DNA from: Purshia tridentata
Taxonomy: Eukaryota; Streptophyta; Magnoliopsida; Rosales; Rosaceae
Assembly: GCA_003254885.1 (NCBI GenBank)
Contig: QANT01005225.1
Coordinates: 1-64,000, forward strand
Length of the DNA: 64,000 nucleotides
Direction of reading: 5' to 3'
The notes below the pieces were generated by a model. That model was not told the origin of the DNA and ran no database searches. It worked only from the letters and a program-made list of their open reading frames with translations. The position numbers and the translations under genes are program-made. Positions 60,601-64,000 of this stretch are shown piece by piece. Within the stretch, counting starts at the first letter, position 1. Each line of letters starts with the position of its first letter.

Positions 60601-61353
60601 GAGTCTTCAGATTCATGTGGTTTCCTCTGATGAGGCAGATGAATTTTACAAGGTATTTGAAGCCGCAAAAGTATTTGAAGATATTTTTACTTTATAAGCA
60701 ATCTCATACCATAATCTATGTGGCCATGCATGGTCTTACATTCGATTTAAGCTATGAACTGAATTTTGATATCTGATGTAGTGTGTGATAAAAGACATCA
60801 CAATGTGATATTTTTCCCTTACCCACCTTAATTGCCGTGCATGCATGTTACTCTACGCATAATCAATATGATTGTAGTGAGTCTTTTTTAACATGTTGCA
60901 GAAAGAACTTGGGGTTCGATTAACACCTCCAACTGGAAAAGAAAGAGCAGATGAATGGAGAGGACTTGAAATTGAGCGTCAATTGCAAATAAAACTTAAA
61001 GATTCAGAAAGGTGCATTATTCATATGAGTATTGCAGTTGTGACTCGCATATAATTTTTCGGCCAATCAATATGAAAATTCTTCTCCTCTGTTTGTGCAG
61101 GCCCGCTTGTGATGTGGCTATATCAGGTTTAGGATGGATTACTATTGAACCCATTAGCAAGTCACTGGGAAGTTCTGATTCAAATCTGGAAGAAACAGCA
61201 GGAGGAGAAGTGCGTTTAGCTGTCCATGTCCCCAAGCCAGTCGAAATATTTGTTAGGCCCCCAATGCCAGTGGGTAAGTCTGGAGCAGAGTGGTATCAGT
61301 ATAGGGAGTTGTCCGAGAAGGAAGAGGAAGTAAGACCAAAATGGCATTTTTGA
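57658..61353 (+). CDS. NOA1: Circularly permuted GTPase NOA1/RIF1, plastid ribosome-related
   Basis: Predicted 570-residue YqeH-type GTPase. Thirteen coding exons: 57658-58074, 58216-58401, 58481-58567, 58650-58729, 58973-59054, 59239-59259, 59784-59829, 59945-60063, 60135-60248, 60340-60447, 60563-60652, 60902-61011, 61101-61353. Exon 6 is only 21 bases (GRDVYVM). The motif order shows circular permutation: G4 TKVD (229-232), then G1 GSANVGKS (292-299), then G3 DTPG (350-353). A treble-clef zinc site precedes it (CYGC at 114-117, CRRC at 151-154). The first 60 residues are Ser/Pro/Arg-rich like a transit peptide. The family works in plastid ribosome assembly; an earlier nitric-oxide role was withdrawn. 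An ATG at 57632 opens an overlapping upstream frame. Intron 6 holds a SINE-like remnant and decayed copies of exon 7. Confidence 0.93.
59455..59560 (+). mobile_element. tRNA-derived SINE-like remnant in NOA1 intron 6
   Basis: A box A-like motif (AGGCCTAGTGG, 59464-59474) is followed 54 bases later by a box B-like motif (GGTTCGAAA, 59518-59526). Together with the TTGCAAGAGG segment between them this looks like the tRNA-related head of a plant SINE. A G-rich stretch follows and no A-rich tail was found, so it is partial. It lies directly upstream of the duplicated exon copies in the same intron. Confidence 0.5.
59580..59829 (+). repeat. Tandem copies of the NOA1 P-loop exon and its 3' splice site
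   Basis: The true exon 7 (59784-59829) encodes GSANVGKSAFISALL. Just upstream, two further units repeat the same order: AAATACCCTTGGT (59580, 59697), GTTGGGAA sequence, CTTTACGTATCTGATAG (59651, 59746) and TCTGCAGGGATCAGC. Unit 1 keeps an almost exact copy of the exon core (GTTGGGAAATCAGC, then TCATCAGTGCTTTAC). Unit 2 keeps the acceptor TTTTCTGCAG|GGATCAGCAAA but has lost the core. The two extra units read as pseudo-exons within intron 6. Confidence 0.8.
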
Positions 61354-62272
61354 TGCTGACATGTATATATGCAATTAATTGTTCTTGTAAAGAAAGAACA
61401 AAGGTGAATTTTCATATACGTTGGTATAGGATCTGAAAATGTGAGTTCTGCAACAAAAACTTGTTTGCATACTTCATGAACTTGTATAAAAGGATAATCA
61501 ATTTTTCCGCCAATTTGTTAATGAAAACATTAGAAAATAAATTTTGGGTTATTTTATTTATATATTCATTTCACATTTTATCTATGTTGGCTTGATCGTT
61601 TTGTGATTTTCTTTTAAGCAAAATCAGAAAAAGAAATAACTAGGTCCTAAATTTCAATATGATGCCGTTTAGGTGGCTCACTTACAATTCGATTCAATAG
61701 TGTTGTTACATAAATTTGAATTGGTGGTAAGTTAGACAAAACACACAATAATGAATATGAGATGTATAGTGGTTCATTACGATCGGATTACATCCAATTA
61801 GTTGGTTTTTGAATTCTCATTATAAATAAATGTGTTACATTGTACAAAAAGAGCATAAGAGTTTAAAGAAAAAATGAGAACTAAGTATAAAGATGAGAAA
61901 ATAAAAGATAAGAGAGAATAATTTCGATGTGGATAAGGGTTTATTTTCCTTTTTTAGGCCAAAAGCGTCTTTATTTATAATGAATAGGGATCTTCTTACA
62001 ATTGTTGAAGTGTGTGGGGCTTTTACATTAAACTTCTCTTTTCGTTATTTTTCTTGAATCGAGGCCAAAATAGTTTTCCCGCCTGGTACGTGCCGCGTTC
62101 GACTGTTGAATTTCAAACACTTTGACGTCCTTTTTTTTTTTTTTTAACACTTATGACTTCTGATTTCAAAGGAAGAGAAGCAGAAGCTCGTCTACGGTTG
62201 TCCGTATACCCGCTTTGAAATTGGAGGGCTTTTACAGTCCCGTTGGTCGTCTTCACACTCAAAAGCGAAGCA
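61354..62272. other. Spacer between NOA1 and SMC2
   Basis: NOA1 3' UTR, then AT-rich DNA without a gene. The last 200 bases, including a poly-T tract near 62130, are likely the SMC2 promoter and leader. Confidence 0.5.
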
Positions 62273-64000
62273 ATGTACATCAAGGAGGTGTGCTTGGAGG
62301 GGTTCAAGTCCTACGCGACGAGGACCGTGGTGCCGGGTTTCGACCCGTATTTCAACGCCATAACGGGTCTGAACGGGTCGGGCAAGTCCAACATCCTCGA
62401 CTCCATCTGCTTCGTCTTGGGCATCACCAATTTGCAGCAGGTCCGCGCTTCTAATCTCCAAGAGCTCGTATACAAGCAAGGCCAGGCCGGCATTACCAAG
62501 GCCACCGTCTCCATAGTCTTCGACAACTCCGATTGCAATCGCAGTCCCATCGGCTACGAGTCCCATCCCGAAATCACCGTCACCCGTCAGGTATGTCGTA
62601 TGTGATTTTTGGGTGTCGTTTCTTTCTGAAAAGTTGAATATAGTGATAAATTGCTGGAATTGTATCTGGATTTTTTATTTTTTGGTGGAAAAATGAAGCC
62701 AGTATGTGATAATAAGCCATTGACATGTTGAACAGATTGTGATTGGTGGAAGGAACAAGTACTTGATTAATGGGAAACTTGCGCAGCCAAGTCAGGTCCA
62801 GAATCTTTTTCATTCTGTGCAGCTCAATGTTAACAACCCGCATTTTCTTATAATGCAAGGGCGCATAACCAAGGTTTTGAATATGAAACCCCCCGAGATT
62901 CTGTCTATGCTTGAAGAGGCTGCCGGGACGAGGATGTATGAAACCAAGAAAGAGGCTGCTTTGAAAACACTTGAGAAGAAGCAGAGTAAAGTTGATGAGA
63001 TAAATAAGCTTCTTGACCAGGAGATACTGCCTGCCTTGGACAAGTTGAGGAGAGAAAGGACACAGTACATGCAATGGGCTAATGGAAATGCGGACTTGGA
63101 TCGGCTTAAAAGGTATTGCATTGCGTATGAATATGTTCAAGCAGAGAGGATTAGAGACAGTGCAGTGTGTGAGGTGGAACAAGTGAAGTCCAGAATTTCT
63201 GAGGTTGATGATGAAACAAGAAATATGGTGGCAGATATACAGGAAATGGAGACACGAGTTTCCAAGTTGACTGCTGAAAAGGAGGCTAGTATGGGCGGAG
63301 AAGTAAAAGCTTTGGGAGACAAAGTAGACAAGCTTTCTCAAGATATTGTGAGGGAAGTGTCTGTACTGAATAATGAAGAGGACACTCTTGCGTCTGAAAA
63401 GGAAAATGCTGAAAAGGTAACTGGGTATAGTCTATAGCTCACTGCATTTTTCTGTATGCTATATAAGGTTCTTCTAAGTTTGTTATATACTTTTATATTT
63501 TATTCCTTATCTAATTGAATTAGCACAGCATTTATATTTTGTATCATGATGTTGCCAGATTGTTAGCAATATTGAAGACTTGGAGGAGTCTGTAAAAGAG
63601 AGGGACTTTGCTATTAGAAAGGCTGAAGAAGGAGCAGCTGATTTGAAAAAGAGAGCAGAGGAACTTTCCCAGAGTCTGAACGAGTACGAAAAGGAGTACC
63701 AGGTAAAATGAAATGTGTATCTCTGTGTTGTTTTCTACTTTATATTGTCAACGTTACTGGTTATTCTTGTATGCAGACCAAATTAATTTTGTAATCAGTA
63801 TGCTTATGGTATTCATCCGAAAAAAACTACGTTTAGGGTGTACTAGCGGGCAAGAGCAGTGGAAATGAGGAGAAATGCCTTGAAGATCAATTGGGTGATG
63901 CCAAAATTGCTGTTGGGAGTGCTGAAACAGAATTGAAACAGCTAGAAACTAAAATAAGTCACTGTCAAAGGGAGTTGAAAGAGAAAAGTAATCAGCTAAT
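62273..64000 (+). CDS. SMC2: Condensin subunit SMC2, N-terminal part (cut by window edge)
   Basis: The first four coding exons of the condensin ATPase that compacts chromosomes in mitosis and meiosis: 62273-62590, 62736-63416, 63559-63702 and 63837 to the window end. They encode about 435 residues of a protein normally near 1170. The start [20 protein letters not shown] is diagnostic of SMC2. Walker A is GLNGSGKSN (residues 32-40). [20 protein letters not shown] and [17 protein letters not shown] follow, as in the family's head domain. After about residue 180 the sequence is heptad-like coiled coil. The Walker B and signature motifs lie in the missing C-terminal part. The last exon is still open at base 64000. 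An ATG-less frame extends upstream, so the start at 62273 is the first methionine. Confidence 0.95.

Noticed and set aside
62580-63341. Long 253-residue open frame on the minus strand
   Set aside because: It lies opposite SMC2 exon 2, whose sense frame has clear condensin motifs. The antisense translation has no family features.
1-64000. CRISPR arrays, operons, prophage or other prokaryotic systems
   Set aside because: All supported genes are plant nuclear genes with introns, and no regularly spaced repeats or bacterial gene sets were seen.

Overview
This is a gene-rich stretch of a plant nuclear genome, almost certainly a eudicot. The genes have GT-AG introns, the intergenic DNA is AT-rich, and plastid, mitochondrial and peroxisomal plant proteins are encoded. 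Protein similarity and the style of the small repeats suggest a woody Rosaceae-type species (Prunus-like), but that is an impression I cannot prove here. All gene names rest on protein motifs and remembered family sequences; no search was run. Exon borders were placed by hand from GT/AG sites and reading phase, and for every multi-exon gene the coding exons sum to a whole number of codons.

Layout, left to right. A single-coding-exon, seven-membrane-span protein of unknown function (2069-3265, +) is followed by about 3 kb of repeat-rich spacer. Phosphatidylserine synthase PSS1 (6365-10742, -, 12 coding exons) has a 2.2 kb leader intron, and a 4.4 kb spacer separates it from the next gene. A DExH-box RNA helicase with a C-terminal dsRNA-binding domain (18208-25990, -, 19 exons) and a plastid fructose-bisphosphate aldolase of the FBA3 type (27454-30176, -, 6 exons) follow. 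From 30.2 to 36.7 kb lies a gene-free zone holding a MITE-like element and a TIR DNA transposon.

The right half is compact: mitochondrial small heat-shock protein (36695-37582, -), COG7 (38877-42945, +), a LUC7-like U1 snRNP protein (45123-48055, -), PEX11B (49073-49756, +), a PLAC8-family protein (51538-53351, +), an LC8-type dynein light chain (53792-54392, +), an orphan 137-aa ORF (55082-55495, +), TIP5;1 aquaporin (56006-57337, +), NOA1/RIF1 circularly permuted GTPase (57658-61353, +) and the 5' part of condensin SMC2 (62273-64000, +, cut by the window edge).

These are independent housekeeping genes, not a pathway cluster. The notable large-scale signal is gene order. From memory, HSP23.5, COG7, LUC7RL and PLAC8 are near-neighbours on Arabidopsis chromosome 5, while PEX11B, TIP5;1, NOA1 and SMC2 are consecutive on chromosome 3. 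Here the two sets are interleaved, as expected for a pre-duplication gene order that Arabidopsis later split by gene loss. The most unusual local structure is in NOA1: decayed tandem copies of the GTPase P-loop exon, with their 3' splice sites, lie in the intron just upstream of the real exon. I saw no virus-like gene set, CRISPR array or novel multi-gene system.
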